Of a stretch of 64,000 nt of DNA, positions 23,881 through 35,930 are shown in pieces. This stretch comes from Cubamyces lactineus (lineage: Eukaryota; Basidiomycota; Agaricomycetes; Polyporales; Polyporaceae): assembly GCA_022376465.1 (NCBI GenBank), contig JACDTU010000002.1:2480001-2544000 (forward strand), in the 5' to 3' direction. The notes below the pieces were generated by a model that worked only from the letters and a program-made list of their open reading frames with translations, searched no databases and was not told the origin of the DNA. The first letter of the stretch is position 1. Every line of letters begins with the position of its first letter. Made by a program: the position numbers and the translations under genes.

Positions 23881-25229
23881 TGAAGGAAAAAGATTGTTAG
23901 ACATGAACTGGCCAGCCGAACTGTCAATCAATGCGCAGTGCATGAGACGATGGTGAACGCGGAGACGAACTTAAGGCTGAAGTCAAGTCTCCCCGGAGCT
24001 GGGCCGGCGGCAAACGGATGAGCTCCTTCCAAAGTAGAAGGTCTCGACTCGGACGGGCTTCCGGTTGTTCTTGAAATTCAGATCTACTTTGGTCATAGTA
24101 CGGCTACGTATCCACGACGAGCTCAACCTTCTTGTTGACCGATCCGCTGGCATCCAAAGTCCAAATTCTGACGGATGACTGGCACTAGCACGCCATTCGG
24201 ACCCGAAGCAGCCGATTTGCGATGTGGCGGGGGAAGGGGAAGGGGGAAGAGAGAGGGAGGGGGCGACTTGTGTACGTCAGCCTACCCAAGTAGTGAATGC
24301 CTACAGCCCGAGCGCGCCATGATCTCAGAGCGTGCGAGCTTGATACAGCGAACCATGGCTCTTTTGCAAGTTGAAGAGAGCCTCAGCAATCTTGCAGAAT
24401 CATTCAGAGAACAGACGTACTGCGACACTTCAAAAGAGTTTGCCCTAATGCGGACGCTTGGGGCGAAGATCGCACGCACGAGTAGGACGTAAGGTATGTA
24501 GCTGCTTGTCTTACTATGGCAAGTCTTGACACATCCATCGCTATTTGCACCGATGAAGGACTCGAGGCAAGGTGAACAGATAACAAGAAGACCGCGTGTA
24601 CACGCAATCGCAATGGAGCGAATTTGGTCGCGAGGAAACCAAGTAAAGGGTGGTCTCCTGAACCAACTGATTACGTTGTAGTACCAACAAAGAGCCACCA
24701 CAGCACCCTGTGTACGGATTTCGAAGTTCGGAATCATCGCCTACGAACAAGTATTGCAAATACCTTCAATGGGAATCGGAATCTTTATTGGAGAAGTTGA
24801 TCCTTAAGACAGACGTAGAGGATTAGGCTCACGATGTGGTCTTTATTGATACGGCATGGCATCCGAGTCCGCGAATGAGCTGCGCGCAGATGAACGTGTG
24901 ATACACGAAGTTCAGCCCGAGTCATCGCCTAGAAGAAGTGAAAGGCTAGGCACCATATCGCAAGCGTGTAAAGAAAGTTATGATGAGGGGGTTTGAAGAG
25001 GAACGCTAAGTAGGGTGAGCCGCCTTGTGCCGCGAGCGCGTCCAGCCATCCTATCACGATTCGCCCATAGACACAAATAGAACCAAATAGCGTCCGAACC
25101 GGGGCCATGTTCATTCAGGCTAGTCATCCTTTCGCTGCCAAAGTCTAGTCGTTAACGAATACAATGGACACGCTTGTCTGTACGGTGGAAAAAGGGGAAA
25201 ATTGATGCGCATACCATGCCATGTCATGG
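23881..25229. other. Gene-poor region
   Basis: About 1.35 kb without a gene I can support. Frames such as 24175-24492 (plus) and 24929-25114 (minus, 61 hydrophobic residues) lack splice or similarity support. The stretch at 24225-24265 is a purine-rich GGGGAAGGG tract. It probably includes decayed sequence connected with the APH-like duplication. Confidence 0.4.
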
Positions 25230-26136
25230 TCATGTGTACCATTGCCTGTAATTCACTATGTACTTCTCAGCTTCGAATTCATCACGATAGGATGGAAAAG
25301 CCGCCATCATGATCCGATACCAACGGCCCTTCCGGTATTGCGGGAGGTAGGTCCCTTTGGTGGCTTCCCTGGGAACATGAATGAGTCGCAAATAGGCGCA
25401 CCGCCCTCCACACGAGAGCTTACCAATACTCGGGCATCCATGCGCAAGACTCCCAGTCGATGATGCCGGTGATATTCCACTCCTCGTCGATGATGACATT
25501 GTGAGGACCAAGATCGTTGTGCGTGAGGCAGATTCTATGGGATCGGGAATGTGCTCGTTTGATGACCGCCTGAGCTTCATCCGCCTCTTGCTCGGGGATA
25601 TTCAAAGTACCAGCACGATCCAGTAAGAACTGGTGAAAGGCTTCCACTGACTCGAAAGGGCCGAGGGGAGGTGCACCCATCGCTAGTCTTTCGCAACGAA
25701 TGGGGCCCTGATCGAAGCCACACACCGCAGATGTAGGCGGGGAAATAGCACGAATGGGAGCTAAGATACGAGCAAGTTGCTTGCTCAACTTGTCCTCGAT
25801 CTCAGGTGGCATGTCTGGATAACAGGCAGCTAGATTGTACCCGGGTATGCGCGACATCACAAGCCAAGTGATACCGTCGAGCTTGAAGTTATCGATGACG
25901 ACAGGAATCGGAGCAGAGATGAGTGAATCGATGAAGCGCATCGCTTGGCCCTCCGTTGGGCGCACGAGAATGCCACGTTTGACATACATGCCGCCAGGGA
26001 TACGCTGGGCAGCGCCATCAGATTCCCATCGTTCGCTGCCTACAGCAGTGAGATACCTCCACAGTGAACGTCGAAGTTTCACTGGGAGAATAAACACCAC
26101 CAGAACGAGGATCTTGTATGCGAAACGGGGTGCCAT
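25230..26136 (-). CDS. APH/ChoK-like phosphotransferase family protein
   Basis: Two exons join over a short intron (GTAAGC...TTCCCAG), giving the continuous sequence PEYWEATKGTYLPQYRKGRW before the stop at 25230. The start at 26136 gives a hydrophobic N-terminal segment (AYKILVLVVFILPVKL). N-lobe: GGMYVKRGILVRPTEGQAM. Hinge region: GITWLVMSRIPGYNL. Catalytic loop: LTHNDLGPHNVIID with the Asp and Asn of the HxDxxxxN motif. Metal site: GIIDWESCAWMPEYW. The fold is that of aminoglycoside, choline and hydroxylysine kinases. In mushrooms such proteins form a large, mostly uncharacterised family, so this is not evidence of drug resistance. A broken copy lies about 1.4 kb downstream. Confidence 0.85.
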
Positions 26137-27155
26137 GTTCGGATGAGATTCGGGAATATAACTAGAACGACAGTGAGCGAGTGATTGTAGTCCGCAACGC
26201 CCGTAGCTCACCTGTATTGTAGCGGAAACGTTATGACTTCGTGCGAAATAATGGTATATCAGATGCCGAACAGCGACAACGGCGAGGCTCTTCAGCGTCA
26301 GGCTGCAAAGTTGCGTGGCTTGTTTGGGCGGCTGTGCCACGTGCGTCGACTGAGTAGCACTAGGTAGCACTGGAGAGCTTGCCGGAGAGTGCCTCGCTTT
26401 TGTCGCTGGCAAGACGTACATCTTGCCTCATGGCCTGGAAGGTCGGAGAGGATTGAAGCTGAGGCTTCTCCAGGGCTACTCTCGGTTAAGCCGTGAGCTA
26501 CTGTTCCGTGTAGTTGGTGAGGCGTATGCTCAGTACTAGTGCGCGCCGCTGCGTCAGCACCGTCTAATATCGAGCAACGAAACTTATCCACGTGCAATGC
26601 CTATGATCTTCGGTGTAGCTAACGCTGTAATATTACCAGTACATGTCGGTGTCGTACTGCTTCTCGTTCCTGTATTTGCATGTTCTCTTGCGATGTCGCC
26701 GAATTGAAATCCAGTTTTGATGTTTCACGACCATGCCAGTGGTGATGCGGCAGGTACCCTCAAATGGCCGGCCTGGCCATTGGCTCAAGCGCGCCGACGC
26801 TCGAGGAGTCGAAAGAAGCGGATATGCTCCCATACTAAGTGGAGAATATGGTGTCCTCCACCTCGACCGCGGCAGAACTCGGGCCACTTTGTTCGGCCTT
26901 AGATGTGCAGTCGGTACCACATCAGTTGACCGGCAGCTGTGAGGACGACTCAAAGTACTATATGTTGCAGTCAAATCACCGCCGGCCTCAGGAGTGCGCT
27001 CTTAGGAGAAGAAATACGATTAGTCCGCAATAAAACGTATTGTATCGTACACAGGTCTACCAAGAAATTGGCTATCCTGATCCATGGTCGAAGACTCTGA
27101 ACTGAAGCTAGAGGTCAACACTGACCAGCCCCGGCGAATATTCGCAAGGCGGAGG
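26137..27155. other. Intergenic region
   Basis: About 1 kb without a supported gene. An apparent intron (GTGAGC...GTTCTAG, about 26168-26214 on the minus strand) may lie in the 5' untranslated region of the APH-like gene. Confidence 0.4.
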
Positions 27156-27710
27156 TCACTGGATCATGAGGGTCGTATTAACCGTCTGAATGACCGGGCT
27201 CGCTCCAGCCTGCATCCAAAATGTGTTAGCCCAATTTGAACTTAGAGCCACTAGCGGCGGTGTACTGGAGCAGGCATACTCACTCCAAGCAAATAGAAGC
27301 GAGCGACCGTGAGGAGTGCAGCGCCAGTCTCCATAGTCGACGGCACCTGCACCGTGTAATTCTGGAAGACGTCTGAGCTGTTCGGGCGCAACTGCGGCTT
27401 GTAATCTCCAGTGTAGAGAATGTTGCCAAGGATACCTGCAGAGGCGAGCGCTGCGCAGGGCGCTACCCCACATCTCTGCAGACCAATCGCGACCGACACG
27501 TCGTACGACGGTGACAGAGAGTCCTGAAGTGCAACGTCTAGTGAGTCCATGTTAGGACTGACGAACGAATGCGATTCTTACCGGCTTATCGATGTCGACG
27601 ACGAAATTGTCGCCAGGCGATAGAGTGGTGTTTACGGTAGGAGAGAGTATGGTGACGCTCTGTGCAAGCACGGCGGCGACAAAGAACAGAATTGCATAGA
27701 TCGCCTTCAT
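27156..27710 (-). CDS. Small secreted protein, paralogue A
   Basis: Three exons encode about 135 residues: a signal peptide (MKAIYAILFFVAAVLAQS), then SPTVNTTLSPGDNFVVDIDK, then a compact domain with PSYDVSVAIGLQRCGVAPCA, VFQNYTVQVPSTMETGAALL and ARFYLLG, ending in TVNTTLMIQ. Two Cys and two N-glycosylation motifs (NTT, NYT) are visible. The pattern resembles the short extracellular beta-sandwich proteins common in basidiomycetes, whose function is not known. A paralogue at 50114-50658 shares the signal peptide, domain order and both intron positions. Both also have a TATATA box about 110 bp upstream, which fits inducible expression, though that is inference. Confidence 0.75.
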
Positions 27711-27823
27711 TGTGGGCAATGGTGGAAGAGTGTGAAGCTGGTAGGATTGAGAGCAGAGGGACTTAGAGGTGTTCGATCGGTCGCCGGAAGACTCTCTGGT
27801 CTTGGAAAGCGGGGTCACCGCGC

Positions 27824-27831
27824 AATATATA
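27824..27831 (-). promoter_or_regulatory. TATA box of secreted protein A
   Basis: TATATATT on the minus strand, about 114 bp before the start codon at 27710. The paralogue has TATATATAT at nearly the same distance. Confidence 0.5.
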
Positions 27832-28997
27832 CGGTTTATCCACTGAAGTGGAGCGGAGGAGCAACGGCCGGCAGCGCAAGCCGGCGGTGTACCTTGGACT
27901 CGTGGATTCCATCGACACCTGTAAGTAGTATGACCAGACGGGTGGATACGCTAACGACTTTGCGTCGCCCGTTACGCGCCAATCAGCCCTCGGTACTTAT
28001 GGTAAACTGAATATCAATACGCTCCCGCTGATACTGGATGACCTTGATCTCTACCACATTGACGCTTGGCCTCGAAAGAGATGCACGTCCGTCACGCAGC
28101 GATGGACATGAACTCAGCTAAGAGCGATTTGGCGGGTGTGTGCTCGTGGAGATGTTGTCAACGTTCCGCGGCGCGGTATGCCTCGCCGAAACGGTGTGGA
28201 TGATGTCGGACGAGCAGGGAGCAGAAGGCGGATGTGGAGCTTGACGTATCTTTGCCATGCGGACAAGGAGCCCTTCTTCGGTTCGGCTGGGGTCACGCGA
28301 CGCGACGATACCCATGACAGGGCGAGCTCTTGCTTGCTGGTTCTGTTTAGCTCGATATCAGCCCTGACATCCAGTTCGCAGTACTCACCACACGTTCGTC
28401 TGTTGATTGGAATGAGAATGAGGGAGGTCAACAGAATATGCAACGAATGGATCAGATGGTCATGTGTAAACTCTACCAAACGCCTTGCTTGGTCCAACAT
28501 AGCCACATGCGCAGTGCAGGAAGACGATCTGCATTCTACATTCTAGGGGATTGTCCCGCTAGCGGAACCACCCACTTAGGTAGGCGAGGTTTTGTCAACG
28601 TCGACACGCGCGGTGAATAGTGCTGCCCTGTGTGAATCGGCCCGATCCACGTTATTCAGATTACGGACTTGAACGCTTGAACGTCATCGGAACCCTGCAG
28701 AAGTGGTCCATAGAGACGGCGCCTCGTGTATGGTAACAGAATAGTAGCCGCAACACCTCGTGGACCTTGCGCGCATGGCGCTGAGTGTACAATCATGCGC
28801 ACATTCCATGTATTTGCTCGAAACCTAGGAAGGTTATGATTGTGTTAGTAGCTCGTTAGAATAAAAGGAGATACCCACCTACATGTGAGCCCTGCGTCGG
28901 ATCTCCAGCATTGTCAGTACACTCTTGCATGTACATTTCCTTGTCACAGAATATTTAGAGATAGCGGGTGGTATTAAGTAGCGTATTATATAGACAT
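27832..28997. other. Intergenic region
   Basis: About 1.2 kb. A 131-codon minus-strand frame (28114-28506) has no recognisable domain, no intron logic and poor context, so I do not call it. Nothing else seen. Confidence 0.35.
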
Positions 28998-30170
28998 CTA
29001 TTCCCTAGGAACGAAGGGGTCGCTGACACGAGCAGAGGGAGCCGCAATCACAGGCGGGAGTGCCTGTGCCAGCTCCTTTGTGCCGGCAGGGAAAGGAAGG
29101 CCAAGTAGACCCTTGGGAAGGATCTTCTCGAAAGCACCTTTGGCACTGTTGTGCTGGGCGAGCTGCGTCATCTTCTTCTTTGCGTCCCGGACCATAACAT
29201 GCGCATCGTCGACACCGGGTACGCAACCGCGGACGTAGATGAGGTCAAGGTCGGAGTCGACACGGACAACGTAGAGGTTTTGCGTCGTGACACGCTCGCC
29301 TCCCATTCTGCCAGCCATCTTCTTTCCGGGCCATACACGACCGGGGTCCTGGAGAGTAACATGTTAACGATGTATGGCAGAAACATGTCATCAGAAACAC
29401 CGACCTGATGGGCACCAATGGAACCTGCAGAACGATGCGAGATGGACACACCGTGACTCGCGCGCAGACCCTTGAAGTTCCACCTCTTCATCGTACCCTG
29501 GAAACCCTTACCGATGCTGCATAGGAGTGAGATGCGTGTACACAGTGCATAACATGTTTAGATACGTACGACTTCGCAATCACATCGACATACTGGCCAG
29601 GAACAAAGTGGACAGCCGACAGGGTGGTTCCTATCACATAGAGTGTGAAGATTCAACATGTACATAGCAGACCTCCATGGTGTACTCACCCACGGGCACA
29701 TGTGCATCGGGAGTTACAGGGAATTCCTTGACGATGCGCTTTGGGGGCACCCCAGCTTTCTTGAAGTGGCCAAGCATCTGCTTGGTCGTGTTCTTCGGTG
29801 ACCTATCCGACGCGGCCACCTGGACTGCGTGGTACTCAGACTGGTCATCCCGGACTGTCTTGATGTTCGCGGTGACTTGACAATTCTCCAGCTACATAGA
29901 ACGTATGTTCCCAGCCCTGTTTCAAACGGCATTTGCATCTGCACACACCTGGAGGACCGTGACCGGATACCGCACGCCATGGTTGTCCCACATCACCGTC
30001 ATCCCCCGTTTCCGCGCAATGAGGCCTGTCCGTACAGAGCTCGGGGTCCACTGGCTGGAAGTCGCTGCCGAGGACTCTGCCTCGGCGGTCGCGCTGCTGA
30101 CGACGGTTGCGTGGAATGCCCTACATCGAGGGAAGATGGAGCGTGCCCCGAAAGACCAGAGTCTGAGCAT
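28998..30170 (-). CDS. MRPL9: Mitochondrial large-subunit ribosomal protein uL3m
   Basis: Component of the mitochondrial 54S subunit near the peptidyl-transferase centre. The start at 30170 gives an Arg/Ser-rich, acid-free presequence ([20 protein letters not shown]). uL3 blocks follow in order: [21 protein letters not shown] / [35 protein letters not shown] / [34 protein letters not shown], and [20 protein letters not shown]. The last block is the conserved uL3 loop. The C-terminus DPFVPRE ends at 28998. Introns fall between these blocks. Its start is 193 bp from the divergent start of the RRN6-like gene. Confidence 0.93.
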
Positions 30171-30363
30171 AGTGAAGCCTAAGGACAGCGGCAGTGGTGG
30201 CGGCGCTGGACAGAGTCGCGTTCCGAATTTTGAGACGCCCTCGGCTAGGACCCCGGGACTCCCTCCTCTCTCTGAGCGTCTCCGGCGCGAGACGCACCTA
30301 TGCTTGTCCTGTCCTCTCTCTCTGCCCACCTTTCGTTCATTCGTTTACGCCGTATCAAATGGA

Positions 30364-33300
30364 ATGGACGCGTGGCCTAGCTATTGTCACGAACAACAAA
30401 GTGCATCGGAGAAGACCAAAGGGAAGGCCAGGGCTAAGGATGAGCGGTTAGAAAACCCCTGGCGCTACCCGGTTGTAGAACATGGCTCCCTCGGTGCTGC
30501 TACTCTCAAGAAGGGCAGACGGTTTGAGTGGACGTTCGTTACAACAGGAAATGCCAGTATGTGTCTGATGTGTAGACTGCTACCCATGATGCTGACATCA
30601 TGCTATAGAACATAAGTTAGTTGCTTCAGGCGCCTCCGTGCAGGTATTCCCTCCGACGCGTTCGAAGCCATGGCGTTCCCCAAAGGCCACGGAATCGCAG
30701 CGTGCCGAACAGGGTGTACGTGTCACCGCTGTTCATTGAAGAGCAGTCACTCAACGTCTACAGGCACATTTTCTTCGCACCTGCTACCCGGATGTCGACA
30801 TCCAAGCTGAACTCATTCGTGATCAAATCATGGAGGACACCCGCGCTACCCAAGAAATTATGCGCGAAGATTCTTATTCTGGGAACCTGATAGACGTTTC
30901 TTCTTTCCATGTCGCTCGCAAAAATCTCGCGTATCTTGCATTCCCCATGGGCGAGACTAACTGTCAGCTAAGTGAGTTGCAATCATGTGGCTGGCGATGT
31001 ACAACGTTTACCTACACGCTCTCTTAGATATGTCGCTGCTGGTTATACACTCGAAGACAATCATAGACGTGAAGCCAACGGCGACGCCCGCATATACGTT
31101 TGATACGCCTATCCGGCAGATTGTAGCCTCTCCTCACGTCACAGACGTAGGGAAGGGGAAAGGGGGTCAGTCACATCTTGTAGTCGCTTCCAAGTGCGTC
31201 CGGTACTGACAATCTGATCGTACAGCTCCGACTCTTGCTGTGAGAACCATGGGAGCCACGACATTACTTCAAATCAATCTTGCAGTCGACCGAACGATGT
31301 ACAGAATAGAACCCACGCCTCTAGTGACTGTGCGCCGGTCAGACATCGGTGACAAGGGTGCTGTTGATGTGACTATCTCACCGTTCAACTCATGTGTGGG
31401 ATATGTTGTGAATAGTGGTGGGGATATTTTCCGGTGTAGCGCATCGCAAAGCAAGCCCGTAATGCAAGTTCCTACCATTTTCGCGCGATCACACCATGCT
31501 CACAGCTCTACAGTGAACAGGTTCATACTGGCGGCCCTTCAGAGCGATCATTCTATCGTATAGCTGCTGCCCATATACGAGAGTCAGTCTTGTCAATTAC
31601 CAACAAGACGGCCAACTTGCTCGACATGCGGGTAAGTTTTACGGAGACGCTCCTTTTCCTCGATCTGACGGTGCGCCTAGGCGGGCACGAAAACGCACAT
31701 GCTTCACTCTCTGACAAGACCTCGGGTGATGTTTACTTCCATTGAGAGTCTGAGCGATGACCGTATCATTCGGCTGGTCTCCACCGAGGAGATCTTGTGG
31801 TTGGACGAACGGAATTCGCGAAAACCTCTGCTCGCGGTCAAGCATGGACGAGACTTCGATACGACACTCCAGAGTTTCACCCGCGTTATGATAAGCTGTA
31901 CCACCCTTTGCCATTTGCTTGGATGATCTCACGCTGACACTTCTACTCTACAGCACCTGTGACCTTTCTTACGTCAAGGCGCAATTCCCTAGTGACTGTG
32001 TATGATGTCTCCAGAGGCAACGACAATCTGGTCCACCTGCACGATGCCCCTTACCCTCTTCCGCCTGTGCTTCGCCCAGATGGAGCCCACCTAGGACACA
32101 CTTTCTTCCAGCAGCCTACCGCCCTGGGAAGCAAATTCCTCAGTGTGTTTCAACTCTCGGAACGCGGTAGCGTATCGCTCCTCAACTTTCAAGCGGCCCC
32201 TGGAGATTCCGTTGCTCAGGAATCCCTGTCACAAGGCGGGTCGCGTGCGGAATGGCCTCCCGAAGTCAAGAAGCTAGGAGACGACGCTGATGCTGCGCGG
32301 CCTGACCTGGGCCACCTAGCTGGGCGGGCCCATTTGGTGGTGGACCTTCAACCTGCCTACGAGAGTGGGTTTCTTCTCGTACATTCCTTACTGTCGTATC
32401 CGCGCGTTGACCCCTGCGCCCTTAGAGATGTTCATAGACCGGGACGAGCCCGACCTGGTCGCGCAGACCGATGCGGTATATGACACTCTGGAGCGTATGC
32501 CAACGTTCTGGCAGAACACTGACGTTCCGGTTGAACATTGCCTAACGACGTAAGATATATACGTACTTCATAAACCACTGATATTGACACGATCGTAGTT
32601 TCGATGTTGCGGCGCGGTCCGGCCCAGACCCCGACAGCGTCTCGAGGAACGACTGGTTTACAGGCAGCGTACTGAATTCCACGGCTGGACATCGTGCGCT
32701 ATCGCAGGGTCACGTCCCCTACGCCCAACTAGTCCGGAATACCCCATGGCATCTTGACATTTCCCCTTTCGTTCGTCGTATCGTCCCGGAGCTGGAAGGA
32801 AGCACGCAATCGACACTCGAGAAGCTCTCGCGTTATGACCTGTCAGACAGTGCTGAGCGTACCGCAGCATCTTTCCGCAGAGAAAACGAGGCGCGATCTC
32901 AGTTGGCTCTCGATCTGAGCCTCGCTTGCGACGTCTATGCTCACAAGCGACCGGGGAAGGATACTACGAACAACTTCGAGGAGGACTTGCTCAATATCTC
33001 GAGGTCGACGGAGGCCATGTCTCTGGGCGATCGTGACCCGTCACCGATGCAGTTCAGCTTCCTTCGACCGCTTGTCAAGGACGATCCTCGTGGTGTGTCC
33101 TTCACAGATGAAGACGAGGTTGATACGGTCAAGACCATGGCACCTTTAGGCGTACGCCTTCTGCTACAAGAATGGGACATCGGCACAGATCCCCACGAAT
33201 ATGTCTACCGCGACCCATACGACGAGATGGCAGAGCCCCTCGATCAGGTGCGACGTCCTGCGAAGCCGGCTCTACCTAAGGATGCACCCACGATCAAGGA

Positions 33301-33619
33301 GCCCGGGCCCCCAACCCAAACTCAAATCCAGCGCCCCCCTGCGATAGCCTCTTCTACCATAGCCAGAGGTCCCCCTCCCATTGCCAGCCAACCAGCTGCG
33401 CCACGCAAACCGCTTGTCGCCGCGCGATCTCATGGCAGCCTTGTGACAGGCCCTCAGCGCGCCATCCCCAGTGGCAGCCAGCCGCTGGACGCTCAGGCGG
33501 TAGGCCTACCGCCCTCTCAAGAGTTCATGGCGAGTACACAAGTCTTACCTGGGCCTCATGGCGGACGACCCGTCCCTGCCAAGAAGAAGCCTGTCAAGAA
33601 GCGCGTCGGAGGTTTCTGA
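30364..33619 (+). CDS. rrn6: RNA polymerase I initiation factor, RRN6-like
   Basis: Rrn6 is the beta-propeller subunit of core factor, which recruits RNA polymerase I to rDNA promoters. Starts MDAWPSYCHEQQSASEKTKG with ENPWRYPVVEHGSLGAATL, the family's N-terminal block. Propeller-like segments follow over several exons (LAYLAFPMGETNCQL, TFDTPIRQIVASPHVTDVG, VTISPFNSCVGYVVNSGGDI, NKTANLLDMR, DDRIIRLVSTEEILWLDERN, FLTSRRNSLVTVYDVSR). A helical C-terminal half carries FTGSVLNSTAGHRAL and MAPLGVRLLLQEWDIGTDP, then a Pro-rich linker. The last residues, ASTQVLPGPHGGRP followed by KKKPVKKRVGGF, match the Gln-Pro-Gly plus Lys/Arg tail usual for fungal Rrn6. Exon joins in the first half are approximate. 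Confidence 0.75.
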
Positions 33620-34098
33620 AGGGTTGAGTTCCCCGCGGGTTGGTATGGGTATGGGCCTGCCCCTTGGATAGAGGCTACTAGCTAGTGAAGAGCTACGATA
33701 TTGTGGCGCAGACGCTCTCACGCAGATCATCTTCGAAACCTAATGGCGAGCTTGAGCTCAGCAGACCGCCTCTGAAGTGAATATCCATTTGGTGTGCATG
33801 TCTCCGTAGATGTATCATATGTAGCTGTATATTGGTGTAGCATAGTGATCTAGTGTCCATGTTTCTGCTGAAAGGAACGCGGTGAGCCGGGGAACCAGTA
33901 GAGCGGTATGACGAGCGCTCCGCTAAACCGGTAAGTAGCGGTCAGTAGCGCGGCTCGAATTGGGCAAGCCCTCGCTTGGTCCTCGACTTCCGTCTCTGAC
34001 CTCTCCTCCGCCGTTCTCAGCCTTGGCTCGCGTCGAACAACATTGTGCTCGTGCGACTGCACGGAACTGGACTGTTGCCCGGCCAGTGACAGCATCCT
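33620..34098. other. Intergenic region
   Basis: About 480 bp holding the 3' region of the RRN6-like gene and the promoter of the carrier gene. No other gene is visible. Confidence 0.4.
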
Positions 34099-35683
34099 AT
34101 GAGCGAGAAAAGGTGCCGAGAAGACGCTGCATGCCACGGTTCTACACTCGTCGTGACTGACATCTCTCCCGCCCAGGCCACCGAACTATTTGTTTGACTC
34201 GGCTGCGCTCAATGAGTCTCTCAAAAGTACAACATTGAGCCATTCGTCGGGCGTATGAGCGTGGACATTGACTGGGTCTGTGTGCAGGCAACAAGGCGGT
34301 CGTATGCGCGTTGTCTGCGAGTTACATCTCGACCTTCGCGGGGTACCCAGTGAGTCACACGGTCCGTTCCCTTTGGCCAACGCTGACAACCCGCGCAGTT
34401 GGACTCCATCAAGTCGAGACTCCAGACAACGCGCCAACGCATCTCTATCCCCCGGCTGGCCCTAACCGTCTACCAAGAGGAGGGTATCATTGGGTTCTAT
34501 CGGGGATTATGGATCCCATTGATGACAATATCGTTCGTTCGTGCGTGTATACGCTCTCACAGTACCCAGGCGGTTCGTAACTGCTGATTTCGTAGGAGCT
34601 GCCTCGTTCACGATATACACTCGAACGAAGGAGTTCTTCCGGGAACGACGTTGGCTTGACAGGAATCGCATATTCGATGTCGCCGCGACTGGTGGTATCA
34701 GGTTGGGCGCGCATCTCCTTCCGGCTTGAAATTCCTCTTAATATTCAGCATTCAGTGGTGCGCTGTCCGGTTCACTCATCTCGTTTGGTAGCGCACGTAA
34801 GTTCCGTGCCCTCTTTAAGTGAATAGTTCACATTCTCATACTGATTGCAGCATTTGAATTGGTCAAGGTGAGCACAGTGTGATCACGCCATGGTCGGTAG
34901 CGTCCAACCGTGGTTCGCCTATAGGTCAGGCGACAACTTGAATACACCATAGCCGCCAGTAAAGGCGTCCGCCTCGCTAAGGCTCCCAGTACTATGGAAG
35001 CCGTACGCGACATCTTCCGCACGAATGGCACTCTGGGTCTCTACACGGGTTTCCCATTACATTTTGGTATGCATGCGACGAACTTGACGTGATATCATGC
35101 CCGCTCTGACAGTGCTGCAGTGAGAGACACCATGGGGACGGCGTTGTATTTCTTCGAATACGACGGCTTCCGTTATATTATGGGTAGGAATGCGGCAGGT
35201 GAGCAAGGCGACACGCCACCCTGGCTCCCAATACCTGTGTCCCTCGTGCCGTTCCTCTGTGGCTCCCTTGCGGGGGTGACCTCTTGGGCCCTCATTTATC
35301 CGCTTGACGTGTACGTATCCCGTTTCCCCATCAGTCGATCTTATTATAACTCGATCCACTCCATCAGCGTGAAGACCAAGGTGCAGCAGCGTGCTTTAGC
35401 AGGAGAACAGCGAAGAGGCATCTTCGAGACTCTCCATCGGCTCATCCGAGGTAGGAGTGAACGGTAGTATGTTTTTAGTTAATATGGCGCTCAATCTATT
35501 CTGTACACTGCAGGTCCGGATCCTAACGCCCCTAAGCCAATCTTGGTCGGCCTAGCTAGGCTGTACCGAGGACTTGGTGTCAGTGCCCTCCGAAGTGTGA
35601 CCACGCACGGACTGCTCTGGACGTTCTTTGACCTCACCGCTTCATACATTGACCGCCTACCAGGAAAAGACGAAAGCCAATAG
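34099..35683 (+). CDS. Mitochondrial carrier (SLC25) family protein
   Basis: Inner-membrane solute carrier with three repeats. Exon 1 is only 14 nt (34099-34112) and splices to give MSEKRPPNYLFDSAALNESL. Signature motifs per repeat: YPLDSIKSRLQ in the first, PFELVKVRRQLE in the second (P-x-E-x-x-K variant) and YPLDVVKTKVQ in the third. Typical post-helix motifs are EGIIGFYRGLWIPL, NGTLGLYTGFPLHFVRDTMG and LARLYRGLGVSALRSVTTHG. The second signature is built over a 17-nt microexon (34852-34868) encoding most of PFELVK. The transported substrate cannot be assigned from these motifs. Closest in general layout to amino-acid or carnitine-type carriers of fungi, but this is a guess. Confidence 0.88.
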
Positions 35684-35930
35684 TAGATTGAGTGTAATGC
35701 AACGTCGGATAGAGAACATGTCTGTAATGTGTATATTGCGAACGCACCTTCCTACAATGCACATTGCGATGCACCCAGGACTCGTCGGAGGTGGATGAAG
35801 ATCCAAAGGCGTAAATAACTCAATCATAGGACAGTCACAGAGCTACAGCATTATGATACATAGACGACAGCAATGGTAAACAAGCGACGAGAGTAGAGCG
35901 CGGAAAGCATCAGTCCAGACCCATGAGTGT

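Noticed and set aside
24282..24737. 152-codon minus-strand gene
   Set aside because: No recognisable family and no plausible splice extension. Lies in a decayed, gene-poor stretch.
24929..25114. Small hydrophobic protein of 61 residues
   Set aside because: Possible, but there is no evidence beyond an open frame with a hydrophobic end.
26633..26974. 113-codon minus-strand gene
   Set aside because: Basic, low-complexity composition without splice or family support. Judged a chance frame.
28114..28506. 131-codon minus-strand gene
   Set aside because: No domain, signal, intron logic or neighbouring support. Composition is like the flanking intergenic DNA.
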